DNA of 64,000 nt from Allobosea caraganae (GCF_003351345.1 NZ_QQTO01000033.1:124001-188000); one strand, 5' to 3'. Positions 49,799 to 58,473 are shown, numbered from the stretch's first letter. The notes: generated from the letters alone by a model not told the origin. Program-made: numbers and translations.

Positions 49799-51070
49799 TC
49801 AGCGCGCGCGCTTGCGCCCCAGGATCGATGGGGCCGGCTTGGCCGGCTCCTCGTCCGGCACCGCGAGCCTGGCCCCGGCGACGTGGAGCACGACATAGCC
49901 GAGCACGGCCGAGATCGCCGAGCCGACCAGCACGCCGATCTTGGTCGCGTCGTTCAGCGTGGCATTGCCGGCGAAGGCGAGTGCGCCGATGAACAGGCTC
50001 ATGGTGAAGCCGATGCCGCAGAGCAGCGAGACGCCGTAGAGCTGCGGCCAGCTAGCCTTGGCCGGCATGGTGCCGAAGCCGAGCTTGACCGCCAGCCAGG
50101 CGAAGCCGAACACGCCGATCTGCTTGCCGAGGAACAGGCCCAGCATGATGCCGAGCGGCACCGGCGTCAGCAACAGCGCGGGCGTCATGCCCGCGAGCGC
50201 GACCCCTGCATTGGCGAAGCCGAACACTGGCACGATGAAATAGGAGACGTAAGGATGGAGCCCATGCTCCAGCTTGTGCAGCGGCGAATGCTCGGGCTCG
50301 TCGCTCTCCGCGCCGCGGCCGCCGAGCGGGATCGTCAGCGCCAGCGCGACGCCGGCCAGGGTGGCGTGGATGCCGGATTTGAGCTCGAAGAACCAAAGCA
50401 GGGCGCCGACGACGAGATAGGGCAGGAGCGAGCGCACGCCGAAGCGGTTCATCAAGGCCAGTACCGCGATGCAGATCGCGGCGGCCGCCAGCATCGCGAG
50501 CGAGAGCTCGCCCGAATAGAACAGCGCGATGATCAGGATCGCGCCGAGATCGTCGAGAATCGCTAGGGCCGTCAGGAAGATCTTGAGCGAGACCGGGACT
50601 CGCGAGCCGAGCAAGGCGAGCACGCCGAGTGCGAACGCGATGTCCGTGGCGGCGGGAATCGCCCAGCCGCGAATCGCCGCCGGGTCGCCGCGGGCGATCA
50701 GCAGGTAGATCAGCGCCGGCGCGATCATGCCGCCGAGCGCGGCGAAGGCGGGCAGGGCGCGCCGCGACCAGGTCGCGAGCTGGCCCTCGATGAACTCGCG
50801 CTTGATCTCCAGCCCGACGAGCAGGAAGAAGATCGCCATCAGCCCGTCATTGATCCAATGCAGCAGGCTCAGCCCGGCGATCTTGAGTTCGAGCACTTTG
50901 AAGTAGACGACGCTGAGCGGCGAGTTCGCGATGATCATCGCGTTCAGTGCGGCGAGTACCAGCAGCACGCCGGCCGCCGCGCCGCTCTCGAAGAACGCGT
51001 GCAGGGGCGAGCGGCGTTGCGGCGGCCAGGTCTTGGTCTGAACGTCGGCGTCGTTCGGCTCGCTCGTCAC
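49799..51070 (-). CDS. nhaA: Na+/H+ antiporter NhaA
   Basis: A GTG start at 51070 with GGAGG eight bases upstream gives 423 residues; the longer open frame lacks a ribosome binding site. Twelve hydrophobic segments are present, with the paired aspartates of the ion site in TALAILDDLGAI, the assembly segment ATDIAFALGVLALLGSR, and GIHATLAGVALAL further on. It exchanges two protons for one sodium at the inner membrane for pH and salt balance. The MFS gene lies 94 bases upstream on the same strand. Confidence 0.95.
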   Translation of the reverse strand: MTSEPNDADVQTKTWPPQRRSPLHAFFESGAAAGVLLVLAALNAMIIANSPLSVVYFKVLELKIAGLSLLHWINDGLMAIFFLLVGLEIKREFIEGQLATWSRRALPAFAALGGMIAPALIYLLIARGDPAAIRGWAIPAATDIAFALGVLALLGSRVPVSLKIFLTALAILDDLGAILIIALFYSGELSLAMLAAAAICIAVLALMNRFGVRSLLPYLVVGALLWFFELKSGIHATLAGVALALTIPLGGRGAESDEPEHSPLHKLEHGLHPYVSYFIVPVFGFANAGVALAGMTPALLLTPVPLGIMLGLFLGKQIGVFGFAWLAVKLGFGTMPAKASWPQLYGVSLLCGIGFTMSLFIGALAFAGNATLNDATKIGVLVGSAISAVLGYVVLHVAGARLAVPDEEPAKPAPSILGRKRAR

Positions 51071-51164
51071 GCTCGCATCCTCCACGTTGTCTTGCAGATG
51101 TCGCAGCCTGCCGATGACAGGCCGATGTCGGAGCGCGACGATCGCGCGGGCGGCGATAACCGAG

Positions 51165-52445
51165 TCATCGCAATCGCGCCGATGGGTCAACCGGATTCGG
51201 ACGCGCGCAAGACCGCATTCTCCATTTTGCCGGCCTGTATTCTCCGCGGAGTCGGCGCGCGCTGCCGACCAGCACGGCCGCGGCGGCCATGACCGCGAGC
51301 AGCACTGCGCTGCCGCAGAACAGCCCCGCATAGCCGTAGCCTGCGATCAAGGGCGTGCTGAGAAGCGGCGAGCAGAATTGGCCGATGAAGACGGATGCCG
51401 TCAGAATGCCCCCGGCCAGTCCTCGCTGCCGGGGTGGGGCCAAATTCAACGCGAGGGCGACGAAGCTCGGCGAGACCAGTGCGTAGCCTACGCCGATCGC
51501 TGCGGCTGCGCTGAGGGCCGGCAGGGCCGTCGAGGCGAGGATCAACATTGGAAACCCCAGCGCCATCGCGGCGTAGCCCAGGGCGAAGATGCCGGCATAG
51601 CCGACCGCGCGCTGGATGCGAGGGTAGAGCAGCGCGCAGCAGCCGCCCGACAGCATCAGGACGCCGAGGGCAGCGCCGGTCATGACTGCGCCATCGTAGC
51701 CTTCGGCCTCGAAGAAGAACGACAACTGGGTCGGCATGATGAAGAAGATCATGTTGGTCGCCGCCTGGAGAAGCACCAGCAGCGCGAGCAGGGCGCGCCA
51801 GGATCGCTGCCCTTCGCTGCCGTCTGCCGGCCTGGCGCCGCCTGCGTGCGCGGGCCGGGGCGGATCGACGATGGCCCTCCACATCAAGGGCAGGAAGGCG
51901 GCGGCGAGGCCGTAGACTGCGAAGGGCAGGCGAGGCGAGATCGCGGCCACCCATCCAGCCAGGGAGATGAAGACCAGGCCGCCGAAATTCCGCGCGGAAA
52001 TCTGCAATCCCGTCAGCGCGGTGCGGTCGTTGCCGGTGAAGTAGTCGCCGATGAGCGCGGTCTGCGCCGTCATGATGAGGGCAACCGCGACGCCGAGGAC
52101 GAGGCGGCTCGTGAAGATCGTCGGCAGGTCCGGGAGGACGAGCCCGGCGCATCCGGAGACGATGAACAGGATCACCCCGGCGAGCAGCAGCGGCCGCCTC
52201 CCGATCCGGTCCACCGCGAGCCCGGCCAGCGGAGCGCAGATGGCGACGCTGAGGGAAGGCGCCGGCACCAGCAGGCGCGTCAGCATCGCGGCGTTCGGGT
52301 CGTCCGCGAACAGGCGTTCGAGCCCCGGGAGCGCCGGGCTGATGGTCGCGTTCGCCATCGTCGTGAGCGATGCCGCCATCAGCAGCGCGATTGCGCGCGG
52401 GTCCCGCCAGACCGGTCCTGACCTTGTGCCGTAAGTGTTTTCCAT
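51165..52445 (-). CDS. MFS efflux transporter under MerR control
   Basis: The start at MENTYGTRSGPVW, with AGAGGT upstream, gives 426 residues and twelve membrane segments. The MFS signature DRIGRRPLLLAG lies in the loop after helix 2 (about residue 79). It looks like a drug/proton antiporter of the DHA1 type. The gene is divergent from a MerR regulator, and its promoter (52481-52511) has the stretched spacer typical of MerR-activated genes, so the transporter is probably an inducible pump for a ligand sensed by that regulator. Substrate unknown. Confidence 0.88.
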   Translation of the reverse strand: MENTYGTRSGPVWRDPRAIALLMAASLTTMANATISPALPGLERLFADDPNAAMLTRLLVPAPSLSVAICAPLAGLAVDRIGRRPLLLAGVILFIVSGCAGLVLPDLPTIFTSRLVLGVAVALIMTAQTALIGDYFTGNDRTALTGLQISARNFGGLVFISLAGWVAAISPRLPFAVYGLAAAFLPLMWRAIVDPPRPAHAGGARPADGSEGQRSWRALLALLVLLQAATNMIFFIMPTQLSFFFEAEGYDGAVMTGAALGVLMLSGGCCALLYPRIQRAVGYAGIFALGYAAMALGFPMLILASTALPALSAAAAIGVGYALVSPSFVALALNLAPPRQRGLAGGILTASVFIGQFCSPLLSTPLIAGYGYAGLFCGSAVLLAVMAAAAVLVGSARRLRGEYRPAKWRMRSCARPNPVDPSARLR

Positions 52446-52480
52446 GGTTTTACCTCTTGCCGAAATCACTGGTCCGGCAG

Positions 52481-52511
52481 AGTGTACGAGTTCAAGTCGA
52501 CTTGAGGTCAA
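52481..52511 (-). promoter_or_regulatory. MerR-type promoter and operator of the MFS gene
   Basis: Read on the minus strand, TTGACC (52511-52506) and TACACT (52486-52481) are separated by exactly 19 bases. In that spacer lies the perfect 14-bp palindrome TCAAGTCGACTTGA (52492-52505). A 19-20 base spacer holding a dyad is the hallmark of MerR-family activated promoters. The dyad resembles the SoxR box core (TCAAGT-AACTTGA type). GAGG (52504-52507), the ribosome binding site of merR on the other strand, overlaps the dyad and the -35 box. Confidence 0.85.
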
Positions 52512-52513
52512 GC

Positions 52514-52963
52514 ATGCCGGTTCTGGATATCGGGGAGGTGGCGCAACGCTCGGGCGTGCCGGCGTCGACCCTGCGCTACTACGAAGAGATCGGCCTGATC
52601 TCCTCCCTTGGACGACACGGGCTGCGGCGGCAGTTCGATGGCGACGTGCTTCTGAAATTGTCGCTCGTCGGCATGGGCAAGGCGGCGGGTTTTTCTCTGG
52701 TCGAGATCGCCGGCATGTTCGGTCAGAACGGCCAGCCCGACATTCCCCGCGCCCTGTTGCATGCCAAGGCAGGCGAACTGCAGCGGCAGATCCTGGATCT
52801 GCGGACGCTGCGGGACATCCTTCGCCATGTCGCCGATTGTCCGGCCCCGACGCATCTGGAGTGCCCGACCTTCCGCGCGCTCCTGAAGGCAGCGTCGCGC
52901 AAGCGACTCGCTTATCACCCGTCCCGTAAACGGGCGGGCGGGGCGCTCAAGACCGCCGGGTGA
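52514..52963 (+). CDS. MerR family transcriptional regulator
   Basis: The start at MPVLDIGEVAQRSG gives 149 residues. The MerR DNA-binding domain covers residues 1-72 (VPASTLRYYEEIGLISS, GLRRQFDGDVL), followed by a long dimer helix (80-107). The C-terminal loop holds Cys109 and Cys117 in CPAPTHLEC, the same C-X7-C spacing as the metal-binding loop of CueR. Metal or redox sensing is therefore possible but unproven; other MerR proteins that control MFS pumps sense organic compounds. GAGG lies six bases before the ATG, inside the promoter of the divergent MFS gene. Confidence 0.9.
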   Translation: MPVLDIGEVAQRSGVPASTLRYYEEIGLISSLGRHGLRRQFDGDVLLKLSLVGMGKAAGFSLVEIAGMFGQNGQPDIPRALLHAKAGELQRQILDLRTLRDILRHVADCPAPTHLECPTFRALLKAASRKRLAYHPSRKRAGGALKTAG

Positions 52964-53078
52964 CGGGAGCGCAACCGCTTTCCCGTCTATCTATCACTTG
53001 GACGGCCCGCCTGCCGCATGATAGGGACGCCCCGACGGAGCCGAGCCCGGATCGGCCGCCACATTTTAGGAGCCGGAC

Positions 53079-54377
53079 ATGACCGAAGCCGCGCGCGACA
53101 AGCACCTCTCCAACTCCTTCTTCGGCGCCTCGCTGGCCGATGTCGACCCGGAGATCTTCCGCTCGATCGAACTCGAACTCGGCCGCCAGCGCGAGGAGAT
53201 CGAACTGATCGCCTCGGAGAACATCGTCTCGCAGGCCGTGCTCGAAGCCCAGGGCTCGGTCATGACCAACAAATACGCCGAGGGCTATCCCGGCCGGCGC
53301 TATTACGGCGGCTGCCAGTTCGTCGACATCGCCGAGAAGCTCGCGATCGAGCGCGCCTGCCGGCTGTTCGACTGCCAGTTCGCCAACGTCCAGCCGAATT
53401 CCGGCAGCCAGGCCAACCAGGCCGTGTTCATGGCGCTGATGCAGCCCGGCGACACCTTCATGGGCCTCGACCTCGCCGCCGGCGGCCACTTGACCCATGG
53501 CGCCCCGGTGAACCAGTCCGGCAAGTGGTTCAAGGTCGTGCCCTATGGCGTCTGCGTCGTCGATCAGGTCATCGACTACGAGGCGCTGGAGCGCCTTGCC
53601 GTCCAGAACAAGCCCAAGCTCATCGTCGCCGGCGGCTCGGCCTATGCCCGGCATTGGGACTTCGCCCGCTTCCGCGAGATCGCCGACAAGGTCGGCGCCT
53701 ATTTCATGGTCGACATCGCCCATTTCGCCGGGCTGGTCGCGGGCGGCGCCCATCCCTCGCCGTTCCCGCACGCCCATGTCGTCACCACGACCACGCACAA
53801 GACCCTGCGCGGCCCGCGCGGCGGCATGGTGCTGACCAATGACGAGGCCATCGCCAAGAAGATCAACTCGGCCGTGTTCCCCGGCCTCCAGGGCGGCCCG
53901 CTGATGCACGTCATCGCCGCCAAGGCGGTGTCGTTCCACGAGGCGCTGCAGCCGGAGTTCAAGATCTATGCCCGCGCCGTGGTCGAGAACGCCAAGGCCC
54001 TGGCCGAGACGCTGAAGACCAAGGGCTTCGACCTCGTCACCGGCGGCACCGACAACCACCTGATGCTGGTCGACCTGCGCTCGAAGAAGGTCACCGGCAA
54101 GGCGGCCGAAGCCGCGCTCGGCCGCGCCCACATCACCTGCAACAAGAACGGCATCCCCTTCGACCCGGAGAAGCCGATGGTCACCTCCGGCATCCGGCTG
54201 GGCACCCCCGCTGCGACCTCGCGCGGCTTCGGCGTCGCCGAGTTCAAGCTCGTCGGCGAGCTGATCGCCGAAGTGCTCGACGGCCTCGCTGCCAATGGCG
54301 AAGAGGGCAATGCCGAGGTCGAGCAGGCGGTCAAGGCCAAGGCCCATGCGCTGACGGCGAGGTTCCCGATCTATTGA
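53079..54377 (+). CDS. glyA: Serine hydroxymethyltransferase
   Basis: The 432-residue product is a full-length SHMT: ELIASENIVSQAVLEAQGS, EGYPGRRYYGGC, the PLP lysine in THKTLRGPRGG (near residue 240) and ITCNKNGIPFDPEKP toward the end. It interconverts serine and glycine and charges tetrahydrofolate with a one-carbon unit. AGGAGCC precedes the ATG. It is the first gene of the block nrdR-rib-nusB-thiL-hppA, separated from nrdR by a toxin/antitoxin-like pair. Confidence 0.97.
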   Translation: MTEAARDKHLSNSFFGASLADVDPEIFRSIELELGRQREEIELIASENIVSQAVLEAQGSVMTNKYAEGYPGRRYYGGCQFVDIAEKLAIERACRLFDCQFANVQPNSGSQANQAVFMALMQPGDTFMGLDLAAGGHLTHGAPVNQSGKWFKVVPYGVCVVDQVIDYEALERLAVQNKPKLIVAGGSAYARHWDFARFREIADKVGAYFMVDIAHFAGLVAGGAHPSPFPHAHVVTTTTHKTLRGPRGGMVLTNDEAIAKKINSAVFPGLQGGPLMHVIAAKAVSFHEALQPEFKIYARAVVENAKALAETLKTKGFDLVTGGTDNHLMLVDLRSKKVTGKAAEAALGRAHITCNKNGIPFDPEKPMVTSGIRLGTPAATSRGFGVAEFKLVGELIAEVLDGLAANGEEGNAEVEQAVKAKAHALTARFPIY

Positions 54378-54432
54378 GACCGCGAGCCTATTTGAAGCAT
54401 GGCATTGTGCTACTATCTCGTGACTGCGAGGT

Positions 54433-54693
54433 ATGACGATGAAGACGGCGATCACGATCGACGAGTTGAGACGCATGGCGGCGCGGCACGCTGTTTCACT
54501 GCCGCGTGCACATGCGAGCAATGATGATCATGAATTTCAGCCGGATGCGGCTCCATCGGCGTTGCCGTTGATCGACGGAGAGCGAGCCGCCCGCATCAGC
54601 GAGTTGATCCAGACATCCCGCGAATTGGCAAAGCGCCGGACGCCTGAGGAGACTGCCGAGCTGGAACGCCGTTTGGAAGAGCGCGAAGGTTGA
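54433..54693 (+). CDS. Putative antitoxin of a PIN-domain pair
   Basis: The 86-residue product was not recognised as a known family. It is charged and mostly helical, with a C-terminal stretch rich in Arg and Glu (ISELIQTSRELAKRRTPEETAELERRLEEREG region) that could be the toxin-binding part. A second ATG at codon 3 is an equally good start. The PIN-domain gene begins one base after its stop, the tight order usual for antitoxin then toxin. Base composition is less GC-rich than glyA and nrdR, suggesting acquisition. Confidence 0.6.
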   Translation: MTMKTAITIDELRRMAARHAVSLPRAHASNDDHEFQPDAAPSALPLIDGERAARISELIQTSRELAKRRTPEETAELERRLEEREG

Positions 54694-54694
54694 C

Positions 54695-55150
54695 GTGCGA
54701 CCGCCTTCGCGAGTTCTCATCGTCGATGCCAACATCGTCCTGAGCTGCGCGCTCGGGTTGCGGGCAGGCGAGGTGCTAGAGTTCGTTGGCCAACGGCGTA
54801 TCCTCGCCATCTCGCAGCGTGCTGTCGAGGAGGTCATCGGGGTTTCTGGTCGCCTCGCCGACGAGGGGCAGCCTTCGGCAGTTCTTGCTCCCAAGCTTGT
54901 CGACGCTCTCTCGGTTGTCGCCCATGAGCAATATGCCCAACTCATTCCAGAAGCTGCAAAAACGTTGATGCTCGCTCCGGCTTCACGGAACGGAAACTCC
55001 GCTGATGCTCACGTGCTTGCACTGGCTTGGCAGGCCGAGGCCGATATCTGGTCTCATGATCGCGACTTTGCAGGAACGGGTTGGCCGTCATGGTCCAGCG
55101 CCAATCTCAGAGCTGCGCTGGCACGCGAAACCGAGAACCCGAACCCCTGA
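54695..55150 (+). CDS. PIN-domain protein, probable toxin
   Basis: The GTG start gives 151 residues. The PIN-domain acidic residues are visible: Asp11 in VLIVDANIVLS, Glu45/Glu46 in AVEEVIG, Asp104 in NSADAHVLALA, and Asp122/Asp124 in WSHDRDF. Such domains are magnesium-dependent RNases; in VapBC-type pairs the toxin cleaves tRNA or rRNA. It is coupled to the small gene before it and ends 9 bases before nrdR. Whether it is an active toxin or a domesticated nuclease is not known. Confidence 0.78.
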   Translation: MRPPSRVLIVDANIVLSCALGLRAGEVLEFVGQRRILAISQRAVEEVIGVSGRLADEGQPSAVLAPKLVDALSVVAHEQYAQLIPEAAKTLMLAPASRNGNSADAHVLALAWQAEADIWSHDRDFAGTGWPSWSSANLRAALARETENPNP

Positions 55151-55159
55151 GAACCCGCC

Positions 55160-55657
55160 ATGCGCTGTCCCTATTGCGGCTCCCTCGACACGCAGGTGAA
55201 GGATTCGCGGCCGACCGACGATCACGCCTCGATCCGCCGCCGCCGCGTCTGCCCCGATTGCGGCGGCCGCTTCACCACCTTCGAGCGCGTGCAGCTGCGC
55301 GAGCTGACCGTGGTCAAGCGCTCCGGCCGGCGCACCGCCTTCGACCGCGACAAGCTCCAGACCTCGATCGAGGTCGCCCTGCGCAAGCGCCCGGTCGCGC
55401 CCGAGCGGATCGAGCGCATGGTCAACGGCATCGTGCGCCAGCTCGAAAGCTCGGGCGAAGGCGAGGTTTCCAGCTCCACGATTGGCGAGCTTGTGATGGA
55501 AGGGCTGAAATCGCTCGACGACGTCGCCTATGTGAGATTCGCGTCGGTCTATAAGAACTTCCGCGAAGCCCGTGATTTCGAAGAGCTTTTGGGCCAGCTC
55601 AGCGCCGACGAGCTCGAAGCCGTGACGGTTCCGCCGCCCGCCCGCCAAGATGACTGA
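55160..55657 (+). CDS. nrdR: Transcriptional repressor NrdR
   Basis: The 165-residue protein has the zinc ribbon CPYC (3-6) and CPDC (31-34), then the ATP-cone domain (about 49-139) with VVKRSGRRTAFDRDKL and the conserved VAYVRFASVYKNF. NrdR represses ribonucleotide reductase operons when loaded with ATP/dATP. It overlaps ribD by 8 bases; glyA-nrdR-rib is a conserved alphaproteobacterial order. Confidence 0.97.
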   Translation: MRCPYCGSLDTQVKDSRPTDDHASIRRRRVCPDCGGRFTTFERVQLRELTVVKRSGRRTAFDRDKLQTSIEVALRKRPVAPERIERMVNGIVRQLESSGEGEVSSSTIGELVMEGLKSLDDVAYVRFASVYKNFREARDFEELLGQLSADELEAVTVPPPARQDD

Positions 55658-56780
55658 CCAGAGCGCGGTCGACCGCGCCTTCATGCGCCAGGCGCTCGAC
55701 TATGGCGCGCGCGGGCAGGGCACGACCTGGCCGAACCCCTGCGTCGGCGCCATCGTCACGCAGGACACAGCCGACGGTCCGGTCATCGTCGCCCGCGGCC
55801 ATACCCAGCCCGGCGGCCGCCCGCATGGCGAGGCGCATGCTTTCGACCGCGCCGGCAGCGCCGCGATCGGCGGCACGCTCTACGTCACGCTCGAACCCTG
55901 CTCGCACCGCACGATCCGTGCCGCGACGCCTTGCGTCGAGCGCACCATCCTGGCCGGCGTCCGGCGCGTCGTCTCGGCCATGGCCGATCCGAACCCGCGC
56001 TTTCGCGGCCTCGGCTTTGCCCTGCTGCGCACGGCCGGCATCAGCGTCACCACCAACGTGCTGGAGGCGGAGGCGCAAAGCGCTCATCGCGGCCATGTCC
56101 TGCGGGTCACGCAGGGGCGGCCGATGGTAACCTTCAAGATCGCCCGCACCGCCGATGGCTTTGCCGGCACGGCCGCGCGTAAGCCCATCGCCGTGTCCTG
56201 CCCGGCCGCGAGTGCCTGGGTCCATCTCCAGCGCGCCCATCACGATGTGATCATGCTTGGCATCGGCTCGGTGCTGGCCGACGACCCGATGCTGACGGTG
56301 CGCCTGCCGGGTATGGCCAAGCGCTCGCCGATCCGGGTCATCCTCGATTCGCACTTGCGTCTGCCACTGGCTTCACGGCTCGTGCAGACGGCAGGTGAGG
56401 TTCCGGTCTGGGTCATCGCGACCGAGGCCGCGCCGGTCGAGCGCGAGCTTGCCCTGGTCGCAGCCGGCGTCGAGGTCATGCGGGTGTCGGCCGGGCCGGA
56501 CGGCCATCTCGACCTCGCGGAGGCGTTGACGCTGCTGGGAACGCGCGGCATCACCCGCGTCTTTTCCGAGGGCGGGCCGACTATCGGCGAGAAGCTGGCG
56601 CTGGCTGGTTTGGCCGATGAGGTCATCGTCTCGACCTCGCCAAAGCCGCTCGGCGAGCAGGGCGTCGTTGCCGTGCGTCCGGGCCTTGCAGAAATGCTGG
56701 CCAACCCCGACCTGTACCGGCTTGCGGAGGCCGGGCTGATCAGCCACGACCATTTCGAGCGCTATGAGAGGATCGCCTGA
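55650..56780 (+). CDS. ribD: Bifunctional riboflavin deaminase/reductase
   Basis: The 376-residue product has an N-terminal deaminase domain (1-150) and a C-terminal reductase domain (150-376, with FKIARTADGFAG and FSEGGPTIGEKLA). The zinc site is unusual: HGE (59-61) instead of HAE, and Cys84 to Cys95 are spaced C-X10-C (CSHRTIRAATPC) instead of the usual C-X8-C of CSHxGRTPPC. The catalytic Glu61 is kept. It performs the second and third steps of riboflavin synthesis. It is coupled to nrdR and ribE by overlaps. Confidence 0.92.
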   Translation: MTDQSAVDRAFMRQALDYGARGQGTTWPNPCVGAIVTQDTADGPVIVARGHTQPGGRPHGEAHAFDRAGSAAIGGTLYVTLEPCSHRTIRAATPCVERTILAGVRRVVSAMADPNPRFRGLGFALLRTAGISVTTNVLEAEAQSAHRGHVLRVTQGRPMVTFKIARTADGFAGTAARKPIAVSCPAASAWVHLQRAHHDVIMLGIGSVLADDPMLTVRLPGMAKRSPIRVILDSHLRLPLASRLVQTAGEVPVWVIATEAAPVERELALVAAGVEVMRVSAGPDGHLDLAEALTLLGTRGITRVFSEGGPTIGEKLALAGLADEVIVSTSPKPLGEQGVVAVRPGLAEMLANPDLYRLAEAGLISHDHFERYERIA

Positions 56781-57427
56781 TGTTCACCGGCATCGTCACC
56801 GCCATCGGCACGGTCGTGGAATCGCAGAGCAAGGGCCCGAGCCTGAAGCGCCTCGCCATCGCCAGCCCTTATGACGCAGCCGGAATCGAGATCGGCGCCT
56901 CCATCGCCTGCGCCGGTGTCTGCCTGACGGTGACGGCGCTGAAGCCCCGCACCGATGGCGAGGCCGGCTGCATCTTCCAGGTCGAGGCCGCGGCCGAGAC
57001 CCTGTCCAAGACGCAGGTCGGCGAGTGGGCGCCCGGCACGAAGATCAATCTCGAGCGCTCGCTCAAGGTCGGCGACGAACTCGGCGGCCATCTCGTCACC
57101 GGCCATGTCGACGGCGTCGGCACCATCCTGAAGATCGAGCCGATCGCGCCCGATCCGGACGAGCCCTGGGGCGCGACGGCGCGCTTCCATGTCCGCGCGC
57201 CGCGGGGTCTGCCGCGCTTCATCGCCGCCAAGGGCTCGATTTGCCTGGACGGCACCTCGCTCACGGTCAACACGGTCGAGGACGACGTCTTCACCGTGCT
57301 GCTGATTCCGCACTCCTTCAGCGTCACCACCTGGGGCGAGCGCGGGGAGGGCGACCCCGTTCATGTCGAGGTCGATCTGATGGCACGGTATGCCGCGCGG
57401 CTTGCAGAGGCCGGCCGGGGCGAGTAA
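56780..57427 (+). CDS. ribE: Riboflavin synthase alpha subunit
   Basis: The 215-residue protein begins with the diagnostic MFTGIVTAIGTV and has two lumazine-binding repeats (about 1-98 and 99-200), each with GxSIACAGVCLTV- or GSICLDGTSLTVN-type motifs. It makes riboflavin from two lumazine molecules. Its ATG shares the last base of the ribD stop (TGATG). Some databases use ribC for this gene. Confidence 0.97.
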   Translation: MFTGIVTAIGTVVESQSKGPSLKRLAIASPYDAAGIEIGASIACAGVCLTVTALKPRTDGEAGCIFQVEAAAETLSKTQVGEWAPGTKINLERSLKVGDELGGHLVTGHVDGVGTILKIEPIAPDPDEPWGATARFHVRAPRGLPRFIAAKGSICLDGTSLTVNTVEDDVFTVLLIPHSFSVTTWGERGEGDPVHVEVDLMARYAARLAEAGRGE

Positions 57428-57461
57428 CCAGCGGCCTCAACATCCAGCAAGGACAAGAACC

Positions 57462-57971
57462 ATGGCCGGACCCCGGCAGATCTCGGCCGACAAGGCCGCA
57501 ACTCCCGCCGCCCCGCTGGACGGCGCGCGCGTGCTCGTGGTCGAGGCGCGCTTCTACGACAAGCTCGCCGACGAACTGCTCGAAGGCGCGCTCGCCGTGC
57601 TCGACAAGGCCGAGTGCCGCGTCGACGTCGTCACCGTGCCCGGCGCGCTCGAAATCCCCTCGGCCATCATCATCGGCCTGCGCGCCGCCGACGAGGCCGT
57701 CGATCCCTATGAGGCGGTGATCGCGCTGGGCACCGTCATTCGCGGCGAGACCGGGCATTACGATATCGTCGCCGGCGAAAGCTCGCGCGCCCTGATGGAC
57801 ATCTCGGTCGCCTATGCCATGCCGCTCGGCAACGGCATCCTGACCGTCGAGACCGATGCGCAGGCCTGGGCCCGCGCCAATCGCTCGGAGATGGACAAGG
57901 GTGGCGGCGCGGCGGAAGCGGCTCTCGCCGTGCTGCGCTACAAGCGCTCGCTCGCGGATAAATCCTCGTGA
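57462..57971 (+). CDS. ribH: 6,7-dimethyl-8-ribityllumazine synthase
   Basis: The start at MAGPRQISADKAA gives 169 residues. Lumazine synthase segments are visible: VVEARFYDKLADEL, VPGALEIPSAI, AVIALGTVIRGETGHYD and the late stretch with PLGNGILTVET. It condenses the pyrimidine and butanone phosphate precursors, usually as a 60-mer or smaller ring. It lies 34 bases after ribE and overlaps nusB by four bases (GTGA). Confidence 0.96.
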   Translation: MAGPRQISADKAATPAAPLDGARVLVVEARFYDKLADELLEGALAVLDKAECRVDVVTVPGALEIPSAIIIGLRAADEAVDPYEAVIALGTVIRGETGHYDIVAGESSRALMDISVAYAMPLGNGILTVETDAQAWARANRSEMDKGGGAAEAALAVLRYKRSLADKSS

Positions 57972-58435
57972 GCCGGGCCGAAATGCGCCGCGGCGCGCGG
58001 CTTTCGGTCGTGCAGGCGCTGTACGAGATGGAGATCGGCGGCCGCGGCGTCATCGAGGCGATGGCCGAGTTCGAGGCCTTCTGGATCGGCAAGGAGGTCG
58101 AGGATATCGAGCTTCCCAAGGCCGAGATCGCCTTCTTCCGCGACCTGCTTGGCGGCGTCGTCCGCGAGCAGCGCCTGGTCGACCGCTCGGTCGACGAGGT
58201 GCTTGCCACCGGCTGGCCGTTGAAGCGCGTCGAGGCCGTGGTCCGCGCCATCCTGCGCGCCGGCGCCTATGAGCTCGCCTTCCGCAAGGACGTGCCGGCC
58301 CGCGCCGTGATCTCCGAATATGTCGCCGTCGCCCGCGCCTTCTACGAGGGCGAGGAGATCGGCATGGTCAACGCCGTGCTCGACAAGCTGGCCCGCGACT
58401 TCCGCGCCGACGAATTCGACGCGCCTGCGGCGTAA
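57968..58435 (+). CDS. nusB: Transcription antitermination protein NusB
   Basis: The GTG start overlaps the ribH stop. The 155-residue product has the helical NusB fold with RRGARLSVVQALYEME at the N-terminus, RVEAVVRAILRAGAYEL, and ISEYVAVARAF, which ends near GMVNAVLDKLAR. NusB binds boxA RNA with NusE in rRNA antitermination. A 137-base palindromic repeat separates it from thiL. Confidence 0.97.
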   Translation: MSRAEMRRGARLSVVQALYEMEIGGRGVIEAMAEFEAFWIGKEVEDIELPKAEIAFFRDLLGGVVREQRLVDRSVDEVLATGWPLKRVEAVVRAILRAGAYELAFRKDVPARAVISEYVAVARAFYEGEEIGMVNAVLDKLARDFRADEFDAPAA

Positions 58436-58473
58436 CGAGACTCGCATGGACAAGGCGTTCCGCCGTGACCTCT

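Noticed and set aside
52964..53078. A glycine riboswitch before glyA
   Set aside because: The 115-base gap shows no tandem aptamer pattern or terminator; nothing beyond a ribosome binding site is visible.
55150..55660. An FMN riboswitch controlling the rib genes
   Set aside because: ribD overlaps nrdR, leaving no space for the RFN element, and no RFN-like motif was seen upstream of nrdR.
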